From contig CM046348.1 of NCBI GenBank assembly GCA_025403435.1, positions 22,007,899 to 22,071,898 of the forward strand: a DNA stretch of 64,000 nucleotides. The letters run 5' to 3'. The translations under genes and the position numbers were made by a program. Below, in pieces: positions 11,400 through 22,448 of the stretch (position 1 is the stretch's first letter; each line of letters starts with the position of its first letter). This DNA comes from Artocarpus heterophyllus. Its lineage: Eukaryota; Streptophyta; Magnoliopsida; Rosales; Moraceae. The notes below the pieces were generated by a model. The model was not told where the DNA came from and did not search any database. It worked only from the letters and a program-made list of their open reading frames with translations.

Positions 11400-12038
11400 T
11401 GTTGATGCCTACCATGACTCGGCGTTGGATCAACAGCATGTGTGGCTGCGCACGGTCTGACTCTTCCCCGGCTTGTCTCTGCTCGGCCCGTTGTACCTAC
11501 GACAAGAGGAGGGGCGCTTCAGAGGCTAGGGTAAGGATTCAGTCAATGGACAAGAGCTCTCCGATGCTCAAGGCAGGGGGTTGCTCGGCAGAGGACGGGA
11601 GCTTGGTAGGTGGGAAGGAGTCTCTCTCTAGAGAATACAATAAATGCATCCTATTTATAGGTTACTACTTGAGCCGGGCGTCAGGTAGGTTTTGCCCACA
11701 ACCCGAGTGTCACATCAAGGCGTGTCAGGCAGTAGATGACAAGTGTCACATCCACGTCGATGGATTGGATTCCATCAGATGGTGAGTTATTTACCGTTTG
11801 TTAGCCTGTAGTTACGAGTAGCAGTTTGCTTATGAGTGAGATTAATCCGACCCGAGCTAGTGCATAATCCGAGGTAGCATCTTGCTTAGGGTGCAGCCTC
11901 GGAGGCCCTGAGAAGCACCTCGGACAGTGCGCACGTTGCGTCGAGGTCGATAGCATGCTCCTTGGAGGCTCTGCCGAGCTATTTAGCCGACCACCTAAGT
12001 TTGTTTCCTCGACGGTGGCACCGAGCTCACCCTCAACA
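11400..12038 (-). repeat. 5' LTR of the Tat-type element
   Basis: Partner of the 3' LTR with the same length and ends; the following ACATC is the target duplication. It carries the element's promoter. Inside it, on the minus strand, the bases next to the LTR (11399 downward) read TTTTGACGTTAGAATGAGG. I cannot match this to a standard tRNA primer site. Confidence 0.93.
11652..11659 (-). promoter_or_regulatory. TATA box of the 5' LTR promoter
   Basis: Within CCTATTTATAGG, giving TATAAATA on the minus strand, the coding strand of gag-pol. The identical site is kept in the 3' LTR near 1489-1496 despite heavy divergence around it. Position in the LTR and direction fit the U3 promoter of the retrotransposon. 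Confidence 0.6.
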
Positions 12039-12043
12039 ACATC

Positions 12044-13209
12044 ATTTAAACTTAACAACCTAAACACGTAAATATGACCTAAATATATTAAGCAATTTAC
12101 TTAGGCGTCAAAATTAATTAAAAGAGAGCCAAGAAGACACAAAAATAAAACAACATATCTTGATCTCTTTTATACATATATAAAATACTTCCAAATCTAC
12201 ATTTGGCGGTTTCAATAGCTGTCTTCTCAATAAGAATTTGCCATATAATTGAATGATTTAACTTATTAATGGACGTGTACTCCTTAACTGGTTTTAACTT
12301 ATTAATGGACGTTTACTCCTTAACTGGTTTTCTTTTTTAAAGATGTTTTGAGGATCCTTTTTCCAAAACGTTTGGGATAATATTAGAGTGAATGGAAGAA
12401 CCACTCAGTACTCTTCCACGCCAATATCGACTCCATCCCGGCCACCGTCGGTGCCATTGTCTCCATTGTCCTTGTTCTCATGGTCATCTTAGCTGCCTAA
12501 TGAATACACAAAATCAAACATGCATTTGCGTTCCATGAAAAAATGGAAAATTTCTTTTGAACAAAAAGAGGTTTAATCAAACATCTAGTGAACGTTTTAA
12601 AGATCTTATATCTCTCTCAGTTTCTCTCTCTAGAAGCCTTTAATCCTCCGAAACTTTTATCCAAAAATGTAAAAAAAAATTAAAAATCAATTAACCTGTT
12701 TGGTTTCAATAGAAAATGCATAGAAAAATAAATTAATGTTTTCAAATCACTTATCACTTCTTCTTTTAATTCTTCCCCAAATTAACCCTTTTTTTTTTAA
12801 TATTCACAAATCGGAAGTATTTGGACTCGTGTATAGTTATGTTCACACTTAATAAATACATTGTATAACTATATTGTCCTTCTTCTTCTTTTTCATGCTA
12901 TCCCATTGGAAAGATTATTTGACTTAAATTTGGGGTAAAGTAGCATTCTCTTCCTCATTCTTTTTTTTTTTTTTCCTTTTGACCCCTCAATTAAGGACTT
13001 AGACTAGCCAAAGAGTACTAGCATTATTAGCATGTCTGTATTCATGAGTTCTTTTAACAAGTCATTTCTTACAGAGTTATAGAAAAAAGGATAACAATAA
13101 AGATTCACACATAATGCAACAATCAGAGGAAGACGAGAAAGGAAACAGACCCCAAGGGATTGTCCCAAGCAACAAAGGGCACGTCACTAAATATTATACA
13201 ATCCTCCCT
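12044..13209. other. Intergenic spacer between Tat element and LHCA3
   Basis: AT-rich. A short direct repeat (ACTTATTAATGGACGT, about 12260 and 12299) is visible. At 12387-12500 a 37-codon open segment without ATG follows an AG and ends in a strongly hydrophobic stretch (VGAIVSIVLVLMVILAA, then stop). It could be the last exon of a decayed membrane-protein gene, but I do not recognise it. The part nearest LHCA3 (about 13000-13209) is probably its 3' untranslated region. Confidence 0.4.
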
Positions 13210-14718
13210 TTAATGGAATTTGAGGCTAGTCAAGATGTTGTTGTGGATCGGGTCGGCTAAATGGTCAAGCAGGTTCTGGTAAGGTCCAACACCTGTCACG
13301 AGGCCCTGTACAAAGAAGCCCAAGATTGCCAACATAGCCAATCTCCCGTTTTTCACCTCCTTGAGCTTCAAATCCTTTAAGGACTTCTCATCTTTCCCAA
13401 GCCCAAGTGGGTTAAACAAAGGTCCACCAGGGTAAGGTGGGTCTCCAGACCCACCAAGGTATTTCTCAAGGCCCAAGAAATATTGCTTGTCCAAGCACCC
13501 AGGGTTGGCCCAGTCTTGGAACCTCCGGTGCTCGGCGAAGCCCATTAGTGCCATCTCAAACACGAATAAGGTGTATGGGTCGGCCCAATAGTTGTATGTC
13601 CCGGCAGGTGGGATGACTCCGGTCTTGAACCATGGGAGAGCGGTTTCTGGTGGGATGAGGCCAAGACTACCCAAAATCTCAGGTGCGATGGCACCCACGA
13701 CTCCAAGCATGGCGTACCGCCCGTTGATCACCTCACCGTAGGCTAACCATCTGGGCTCGATGAACCCACCTGTGCCTTCTGGGTCTGATAAGCCCAAAGG
13801 ATCGAATCCGTAGTCTCCAGGTAAGCTGATAAGTAGAATACGGTTTTTAGTTGTTAAGAACTTTATTATATTTCGTTAAATTATCATATTTTTCATAATT
13901 TAATATGAACATTTTAAACTTGTATTTTCATTGACAGAGTATTACCATATAATTTTTTTGTTTAAATTAATCATGTTTAGCTCAACCTTTGCAACACTAA
14001 TTTTACTTTGACTATTAATATTATAGTTAAATTTTGTTTTATCCAAAAATGATTAAAAATTACTTATTATTATTTTTTAACTTAGAGGCAAAGAATTCAA
14101 ACTTTTCATTTGTGTTGGAGTCGAGTGTGATTTTACTACCAGGTAATACCTACAACTACAACTACTTGTTGATTTTCTAGTCCATACAATTTTTGTGACT
14201 CGTGTAACGAGTGAGTATAATATCATGTGGCGGTGATTGATGACCAAAGTTACACTTTCAATACATATAGATTAAGAACTTTGTTTTTCTTTAATTTATT
14301 ATTATACATACACACACACACACACATATATGTTGTGTGTGTATGAAAGATTGAGAGCTAAGTTGCATGCATGAATTACCTGCCATCCAAGTAAGCAAGG
14401 CTCTGTTTGGATGCAAACCACAAAGGTCTGTCTGCTCCTTGCTGAATTCAAAAATAAAAATGGGATATCACTTACTTACTCTTTACAGCACCTAATTGAC
14501 CTCCAACAATAACCAACTTATTAATTATTACGTTGATCACAAAAAAGTGTTCAAGGTAAAATCTAAAACCAAACCTTGACAGGAGGAGTTGCAGAAGCCC
14601 TGACCACAAAAGAAGCTGTTCTCCTTGCGGTTTGGGTCGGTCGGCTTCCCAAAATCTGCCTTGCAGCCTCCACTGAGGAAGTTAGAGACGATGAAGACAC
14701 CAACGCTTGTGTCGCCAT
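13210..14718 (-). CDS. LHCA3: LHCA3, photosystem I light-harvesting chlorophyll a/b-binding protein 3
   Basis: Three exons on the minus strand, 14718-14575, 14441-14380 and 13825-13210, all with GT-AG introns, join to 273 codons plus stop, the usual length of LHCA3. Residues 1 to about 43 are a Ser/Ala/Arg-rich chloroplast transit peptide. The mature protein has three transmembrane helices: B (about 92-118, [19 protein letters not shown]), C ([18 protein letters not shown]) and A (about 221-250, [15 protein letters not shown], with E225, N228 and R230 as expected pigment ligands and salt-bridge residues). Asn103 sits where most LHC proteins have His. In LHCA3 and LHCA4 this Asn is known to cause the low-energy 'red' chlorophylls. 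The protein binds to the PSI core in the thylakoid as part of the LHCI belt. No damage is seen. The start is the first ATG and begins the transit peptide. Confidence 0.97.
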
Positions 14719-14945
14719 TTGTTCTCCTCTCTTCTGCTCTCTCTTTGGTCTCGGCCTAGCTTAGCTCTGGCATTCAGGAACCAAAGATTTGGACAGGGTT
14801 AACAACGATGTCCGCCCACAAAAGCTTAACATAAGGTTGGAGATGGGCCCAACGTTGGAGTTGAAGTCTTGGTGGATATCAGAGATGGCCCAGGTTTGGG
14901 ATTAGGTCAGGATCTCGCTGTCCAACTGGGAATCTACACGTGGCT
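14719..14945 (-). promoter_or_regulatory. LHCA3 upstream region with G-box
   Basis: Minus-strand upstream region. A G-box (CACGTG, 14937-14942, in the context ACACGTGGC) lies about 220 bp before the ATG. A TGGGCC-containing site (TCP/site II-like) is at about 14845. Such G-boxes are common in light-regulated genes. No canonical TATA box was seen; the leader just before the ATG is purine-rich (AGAGAGAGCAGAAGAGAGGAG). TATA-less promoters are known for photosynthesis genes, but use here is inferred. Confidence 0.5.
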
Positions 14946-15295
14946 TCACCACTTCCCTTCGGTGGGTAAGTGATAGATATTGTTTTGTGTTTCGCCTGAC
15001 CGTGGAACTGGAACCTGACATTTGATTTCGGATTCTCCCTTCCACATGGCAGTTGTGAGTGAGATTCATCATGCCTAGATGTTACACAACACTGTTCCAC
15101 TATTTGTATTGAGGATTTTACCGTAACGACGAAAATATACCTTATCAATTGGACTTTAATTTTTAATATATTTGTATTAAATTTTGTTAATTTTGTAAGT
15201 ATATATATTTTTTAGTTTGATGTAATTGAGAGAAGATCTGATATTATACAATCCTGAGAAGGATGCTCCACAATAAAAAGTTCTCGTTTCTGTTA

Positions 15296-15457
15296 GATTG
15301 TTTGAAAAATATGGTTAAAACCAAAACTTTTGAACTAAAAATTATAGCATATGATAATTTTATATTGTAGCGTATTTTTTTAATCACTGTAACATATAAA
15401 AACTTTACATTATAATAAATAAAAATTTTAGTTAGAACTGATTTTATCAAACACTCT
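15296..15457. mobile_element. Tourist-like MITE, copy 2 (degenerate)
   Basis: Begins GATTGTTTGA after TTA and ends TCAAACACTC, inverted termini of about 10 bp. The interior has GTAACATATAAAAACTTTACA, the family's internal motif. The right boundary and duplication are not clean. Confidence 0.45.
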
Positions 15458-17985
15458 ATATATTATCATTGCAGTTTAAAACATCACATTATAGTGGAGA
15501 GGATTGCGAACCAAGCCAGTCATCATATGTATTATAACACAAACCTATATATACATGGACCAAAGATATTTTTACTGTAACCTCCGTAAAGATGATTCTA
15601 ATGTTGAAGGTAGAGTGGTCGGCAACGACCTAGAGATCCATTTCAAGTGGTCCATTTACTTTTTAGAGTTGAATATAAAAAATGAAAAAAAAAGACTATA
15701 ATACTACCTAACTCTGTTTTTTTTTATTTTTTTATTTACCTATAATGAATTAAGTTATATTTAAAGTCTTCATGCTAATCAAATATATTTAAACAAACAT
15801 TAACTAGTTAAATCTAAATATACTGTAGAATTTAACATTCTACCGTCAATTAGTTAATGAGTGACACCCATGGATCACCATCCTCTTTGCCACCTGTGGC
15901 CGATGCGGATATGTTAGAATACCGTGACGCTAAGTTAGTATTGTTTGCAAAGAGATACAAGCAAGAGAGAATTTAGATTATTTTGGCAGAGGAAGAACAC
16001 TGTAAAAAGATGTATAATTAATGGATATCAAGAAATAGGCACCCAGGCTATTTTTATAGGGTTGGACCATCCATGGACAAACCATCGAGGGTTGCAGTGT
16101 ATTGGTTAAATGATGTCAACCAAAGCTTCCTCATGCTCCCAACACAGGTTCAATTCTTTGCCCGACTTACTTATGCCTTGATTACCATTGATATACTGGT
16201 TGCTAAGATTGGATACCTGGGCCTTGTGTTGTGAATAACAAGGACCTTTGAGGTCTCGTATGTGAAAACTTAGTGGATCCCTTCCACTCCTCGGTGGTCC
16301 TGATGTGATGTCAAGAATTCTCACATATTTGTTGGCCAATGCATTACATGTTTTCACGATACATGCGTATGATTTACATATTTGATTGATTATCAAGATA
16401 CATCCATCATACTAATAATGCGCATTAAGTCTCAAATGTGCATTGAATATTAAGTTATACATAATATATTGTTAAGTGGCAGGGTTCCTTGAAGGTAGAT
16501 TCAGTAAGTGGAAAAATGATAAGGAAGTTGTGATCATGGTTTTTTATGAAATTGTGAGAGTTAAGTTATGAAGCTCAAGTATGGTTTTAAGGTGCAAAAT
16601 TAAAGAAAACACACTTCTGAGCTAAATGGGGAGGTTTAGAGTAAGTTGTATTGAATAAACAAGCCAATTTCTGATAAAGAACCTTTTACAATGATGCCAT
16701 AAAGATATAAGGTCACCAATCGGAAGATGACATGAATTTAATGCAATTTATATTGTTAGAATAACCTAGAGAGCCTAATTCCACGTGATTTTTAGTGCTT
16801 GGTTTTTCAGGTCCTAATTAGGGTTTTATTTAGACTTTAAGTGACTTATTAAACCCTTTATTTTATGTTTAAGTGTATTTGGAGGAATCCTAAGACGAAT
16901 ACTCAATTTTCATTAGGGAAGTTGTACCAAATAACACAATTCACTTCTTATTGTAAATTTGTAAGTAAATAGCACACCTTTAAAAATATTAAAGTATATA
17001 GCTTTTTTGTAATTTTGTGTTTTTTTAACACTAAAATTTCTAATTCTACCCTCATTTTCTTCGTCTCCTCCAAAAAAAACCTAGATCCACTTTCTCTCTC
17101 CTCTCTCCTCCTTTTTTCTTTCTAGCCCTAACAGTAACTTAGGCGACGATGCTATCCCCACATGACTCCGATAACCTCTCTCGCTGTGACTACAGTGATA
17201 GCGCCTGCATGGTTGCACCTTGCGTGATTCCGACACTCCTCTTTGCACAACTTCGATGAAGACTCCTGTAGACAGCGACAGCGAGCACACAGTGAGACAA
17301 CATTAACCCTTTTACAAAAAGAAAAAGAAAATAAACTAAAAATATGGACAAAAACAAGATCTGAAATTCTAACCCATATTTACAAAAAAGAAAAAAGAAA
17401 ATAACTAATAATAAAGACATTTAGTCCATTTAACTTAAATGGGGATGACATTTATATGAAAATTAAAAGCAACATAATCTAATCTGTTGTGCATCTTCCT
17501 CCCAGTTTAGACAAACAACAACAACATGGGATTTTAAGCTTCTTGGTAGTTTTCCATTCTGCTTTAAATCAACAAAGCAAGAGAAAAAAAAAAAAAAAAA
17601 GATATCACACATAGAGGGAAAAGAAAATGCTATTAACTAGAGTCATGTGTGTATGCTTTGCAATAACGAGATTTTATATTATTTGTTTATAACTATTAAC
17701 AACCATGACACCCATTAGGGTTCTACAATCAGGATCCCAAGGTGACTAGATTAACTAATATATATAACAGACCAACCAAGTGTGCCCAAAAAAAACCTTC
17801 AACCAAAATTAGTAAAATGATATCTTCAACCAAAAAAAAAAAAAGAAAAAAGAAAAGAAAACTCTACTCACTTCAACGTCATGCCATGAAACCGTCCCAT
17901 CTTCAAGCCCAACGGCTATTGCTTTACCATCACGTCGTCAACATAAAGAAGCCATGGACCTTCCTACACAAATTTTACTATTTTA
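15458..17985. other. AT-rich intergenic spacer
   Basis: No supported gene. 15905-16400 has LTR-like text (GTTAGAATACC..., a TATTTTTATAGGG box) but no partner repeat. 17040-17300 holds a CT-rich stretch followed by GC-richer, codon-like sequence that resembles a captured gene fragment; its frames are short and I do not recognise it. Confidence 0.4.
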
Positions 17986-18164
17986 GAGGGTGTTTGGCAG
18001 TGGTAGGAACCACTCAGTTTTCACCATAAACTCAGTTATGAACAGTGTAAAGCTCTTACATGCTACAGTAACAATAAAAAAAGATGCTACAGTATAAAAA
18101 CTCTCATATGCTACAGTAAACGTGGTTCCTACCACTGGTTCCCACCACTCTTCCAAACACCCTA
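17986..18164. mobile_element. Tourist-like MITE, copy 3 (best-preserved long termini)
   Basis: Starts GAGGGTGTTTGGCAGTGG and ends CCACTCTTCCAAACACCCTA, with a further inner inverted match (GGTAGGAACCAC / GTGGTTCCTACC). TTA flanks both sides (17983-17985 and 18165-18167). It has three copies of a motif near GCTACAGTA and two of the ACTCTCATATGCTACAG type. No coding capacity, 179 bp. Confidence 0.75.
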
Positions 18165-20439
18165 TTAGAGGAGGAAAAAGAAACCTAAAGCTCACAATCA
18201 GATAAACTAGAAACTGAAACAAGCAACAATATTCACAAATAAAGCAACGTTTCAACACTACGATAGCCAATACGACTTTGAATTTAAGTTCTCGCTGATC
18301 TGCCAATGAAATAAAGCTTACAAATAATCTTAAAAAAAAAAAATCATTCTGATGGACATCATAGATTTTTTTTTCCCAAAAACAAATTATAGAATATAAG
18401 AACTGACGCAAAGTAGCTAGCGGCCTCCGGCAAAGCATCTTCTTCTTTCTTCTACGATCTTGGTGGATCTTGGCAGCCTGCAGTGAAGGTTATAGATTGT
18501 AACACCTAAAAATTAATTAACTATGATTAATGTGTAAAATAATAAATTAATATAACTTATTGTAATTTAAACTTAATCTAATTAATTTGTAGTATTTTTT
18601 AATTAATTTTATTTTTAATTAACTATTAATTACTGGACAAGTTTAATTAAAATTTGGTTTAATTAACTTGATTAATCTGCTATGTCATTACCTAGATCGA
18701 GGTTCTTGACATAGATTTCTATATATTCTTCTTTGTTCTCCTTCAATCTCGGTTTCGATGGTGAGGGTTGCGAATCTAGCGAACTCATGCCCGACAGGGC
18801 TTGATCTGAAAGCAGCCAATGGTGTTGGCAAAAGATCGTGATGGTGAGATCTCGGAGACTAGAGATAGAAAGAGAGGGGTGGAGATCTCTCACGATGATG
18901 GCAATTCTAAGGACCGCAATCTCACTCCGACCATGAGAGAAGAGAGAGAATCAGAGAGAGTGCGTGAGAGGAAAGAGAGAAAGAATCAAGTGAGAGGATA
19001 AAAAGAGCGGGAGGTAAGTCATAGAAAACGAAAAAAGGAGTAAACAAAATCCAAGAAAGAAGGGGAAATAAATAAGGGAGTTCAAAATTTATGGCATATA
19101 TTTTTCTATGTTTTAAATTTTATGACATAAAAAAATTAAAATGGTTAAAAAGATAACATATTGTGTAATCTTCTCAAAAAAAAAACTAGTGCTACTAGTT
19201 ACGTCTAGGGAATTGTAGCCACTTCGGCCCATGTTGGGCCATCTCTTGGACTAACAAAAGAGTGGTTGCCTTTACTTTTCTTGCAGTAGGTAAGGATGAT
19301 TAAAAAAAAAAAGCCATAACCGACTGATAAAAAGTAAAAAATTCGGTCGGTTTTGTCAAAAAATAGACCTCCCTCAAAATAATCAGTTTGGCTATTGGAA
19401 GGGATTTTCCCACCAGTCACAAATCAAACTAATGGACCAATTTTTGCTTTTGACAATATGAATATATATGTATACATATATTATAATAATATATTATATA
19501 CTGAACTCCATGTCATGTTTAAACTTTAAAATTTGAGACTATTTTTAGATAATGAATTTTCTTGGTCTTTACTGTTTACTTACTATATTAATGTTCTCAA
19601 AATGTTGAATTTCTTAAACCATCTCGAATACATTATATTTACAAAAGAAAAAAAAAAGAGAATATACCATGTGACTATTGGGTTACTTCTTGTAATATGG
19701 TTGATTACTGTTTTCTAGATACAACCCAAATTGATCACCTTGAAACGACTACCAACGGTCAAAGATCAACCAACCATTTGTTACAAGCGGCTGGCTCTCG
19801 ATTTGCATTTTTCAAAATTGAACGTCCTTGTTTAAAAATTGGTTGACAAAGATCCGACTATTTTTAACCAGAAGCACCCCTAGTTATAGGTAAGGATGAA
19901 CGTATCAATATTTATAGAATATTGACATCAATGAAAATTGACAAGAAATGTGAAAGTTTATCCTGTGAATAATTTTTTAAGTGAGACTTTAAAAAACTCT
20001 AAAGTAGTTAATTTTACATAATTTAGATTAAAATGTCGTCAATAATAATTATAAAGTAAAAAGACATGACAAGAAGTGATCATAGTCCAATAAATGATGA
20101 GCATACATTCACAAATAAAGTAAAATACTTAAAAGTCAACTTGAAACAGGTGCCTTACATCCGTAGTTTCAAGTAAGACAAGAAAATATCAATACAAAAA
20201 GGACCTTTTAGGAGGTTCAAAGGTATTTGGAATACCTTCATGGTTTAAATAATATTAACATCAAGACATAAACTTTGAATAGTTTCTTACATAATTTTAG
20301 ACGTGACATGCATACGTCTCTTGATCTTTATCTACTCTCTCTCTATGGGTAATACATAATAAGTAAATCTAATTGCATGAGCTTTGAACTTCATCTAACA
20401 ACTATGAAGATAGATAATTGAAGACCCAATATCTACCAT
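18165..20439. other. AT-rich intergenic spacer
   Basis: No supported gene. 18680-19020 is GC-richer, with GAGAGA runs and short frames that look like a captured exon or a decayed promoter and leader. Nothing in it matches a family I know. The rest is AT-rich. Confidence 0.4.
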
Positions 20440-21075
20440 TAGGGATGTTCATAGAATTAGACAATCCCTTCAATCCAATCCAATCCAATTAACTAGATTG
20501 GATTGGATTATGAAAAATGTAGATTGGTCTTAGATTGGGATTTTATAAAATCGATATATATAGATTGACTATCTCTCAATCCGTGTAATTTGAATTATAT
20601 ATATTATTTATATATATACACACACATACAAATATTTAATAACTATATAATCTTATACCCCTATGATATTGCGTGCAAAGTTTATATACTTGGAAAAAAA
20701 AAAAGAAAGTTAACCACCTGATTACAAAGATTAACATTATTTACTCATGCTTAAAGCTTATTTAAGTTTGTTCAATGTAATGTTTCATAACGCTATAATT
20801 TAGTTTATTATCAAAGAATTGCATTCTATTGGATTGTAATATATTGGATTTTAGTAAATTATGTTATGTTATACTGTATCAATTATAATTTCTAGTTTTT
20901 TTTTTTTAATTTTAAAGCCTCAATACATGAATCTGTAGAATCTGTGGCTTTCGGATTAGATTGAATTGTGATGTTTATGGAGTGGTTTTAGATTGAAATT
21001 TTCTCATCTCGGTATGTACGGATTAGATTACGGATTGACCAATAATCTAAATAATCTGATTTATCAACACCTCTA
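20440..21075. mobile_element. hAT-type MITE with 8-bp duplication TCTACCAT
   Basis: Element of 636 bp starting TAGGGATGTTCATA and ending TATCAACACCTCTA (imperfect inverted ends). It is flanked by a perfect 8-bp duplication TCTACCAT (20432-20439 and 21076-21083). Eight-bp duplications and TA-starting ends are typical of hAT elements. The subterminal regions carry many GATT/AATC repeats (for example CAATCCAATCCAATCC), likely transposase-binding sites. No transposase is encoded. Confidence 0.85.
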
Positions 21076-21496
21076 TCTACCATGTTAACTAAAAAGATAT
21101 TTGTGACATAATATTTTTGTATAAGAAATAAAGCCAAAAACAAATATTATCTAAATCGAATCTCAGAGTCTAAAAATGGTTAAAAATTTAAAACCTTAAC
21201 CAAAATAATCTGGAATCCCAAAAGTCATAAAAATGTACAAAAAGAAAAAGCCTAGAAGAATCATAATGCTCAAGATTAAATAAAAAATTGATAATCTTCA
21301 CCTTCATCTACAGCAAATTCCCAAAGAAAAGCTGCATAAAAAATGAAAAAAAAAAGAATATTGACAATAACTTTTGTGTTGTACAAATTTTTTTATCACA
21401 CTAAAAAGTAAAATATTACGTTTTAATTTCAGTTGAAACTAATGTACTCGTGGCCGATGCTATTGTACTCCCATTGTACCATCAAAATTAGAGAAA

Positions 21497-22202
21497 GGGA
21501 AATTCTGTCTAATATTTTTAAAGGCACCTCAAAATAATAAAAAAAAAAATTACGCTTAAAGTTTAAAATTGTCTACTTTTAATGTTCAAATCTATAATAT
21601 TCCTTAAATATCCTCATGATACACTCTAACCATCAGTATCATAGAAGCAAATTTTTATTAAATAAATTAAAAAATTTATATTACTGCATATTGTGCAAAC
21701 AATCTCAATATTTATATTAATTCAATTTTTCTTTTTTCTTTTCTCTTTAAAGATTTTGAATTTTTTTCCTTTTTATATAGGAGTTTGGAAGGATCGGAAG
21801 AAAAACACTACCTAGGATATGGTCAGTAATTATTCTTCTCTAGATCAATGATTGTTCATTTCTTTTTGCTAGAATTTAAGATTTGCGAAAAAATTTGAAA
21901 GTTTTTTGAAGTTAAGTTTTGGTTGACTTTGGTTGAGGTATCAAGATAGGAATCGACTGAAATGTTACAATTTTCTTTTTAATATCATTTTTTTTTCGTT
22001 TTAGGGATTTTCTTCTTTTCTCTTTTTATCTGAATAGATTTTCTTCCTTAATATTATTTCTTGGACTGAATCATAAGGGTTTATTTGAGGAATATAATAG
22101 TAAAAGTAGATAATTTTAAATTTTAAAAATCTTAAATTTTAAACTTCATATTTTTATTTTGAGATGCCTTTAGAAATATTAGGAGTGTGAATAGAATTTC
22201 CC
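21497..22202. mobile_element. MULE-like element with about 115-bp terminal inverted repeats
   Basis: The left arm (21497 to about 21612) and right arm (about 22085-22202) are inverted copies. The outer ends are GGGAAATTCT... and ...GAATTTCCC; the shared core TAAAGGCACCTCAAAATAA pairs with its complement near 22155-22175; the inner match is around TTTAAAATTGTCTACTTTTA. Long inverted arms on a non-coding body suggest a non-autonomous Mutator-like element. No convincing 9-bp target duplication was found. Confidence 0.6.
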
Positions 22203-22219
22203 TAAAATTGATTTGAATG

Positions 22220-22448
22220 ACAGAACACTTGAAAATTAAATTTATGCCAATTTTTGAACTTATTTTTATATATGCCACAAAAAATAAAACCTGAAAAAAA
22301 AAATTATGCTTTATCGTCACTCGCCATCCTTCACCGTGGCTTTCGTTAGCCCAATCGAACGTCGTCCTCAAACTGCAGATGCTGTTGCATATCAAAGCTC
22401 ATCTCCTCACGTACACAAAGATCTTGCCAATCGGAGGTCGACATCTTT
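22220..22448. pseudogene. Left piece of an unidentified gene-like fragment
   Basis: From about 22300 the sequence becomes codon-like and GC-richer. On the minus strand there is a 32-codon segment (22442-22344) beginning MSTSDWQDLCVREEM. The copia-type LTR starts at 22449. The interrupted sequence appears to resume at about 26803 and again at 35951. I do not recognise the gene and cannot decide its strand. Confidence 0.3.

Larger units (their letters stand above)
1229..12038 (-). mobile_element. Ty3/gypsy Tat-type LTR retrotransposon, complete but decayed
   Basis: Both ends carry a 639-bp LTR beginning TGTTGATG and ending CTCAACA. The element is bounded by a perfect 5-bp target duplication ACATC (1224-1228 and 12039-12043). 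Coding order on the minus strand is gag, protease, reverse transcriptase, RNase H, a second RNase H-like domain, then integrase, which is the Ty3/gypsy order. The protease motif DNGSSADIL, the YVDD reverse transcriptase and the extra RNase H are known features of the Tat lineage. Between integrase and the 3' LTR lies an oppositely oriented gene. Stops and frameshifts are frequent and the LTRs differ at roughly one base in eight by eye, so this is an old, immobile copy. Confidence 0.93.

Noticed and set aside
14310..14345. CA/TG dinucleotide repeat in LHCA3 intron 2
   Set aside because: A short ordinary microsatellite without apparent effect on the splice sites.
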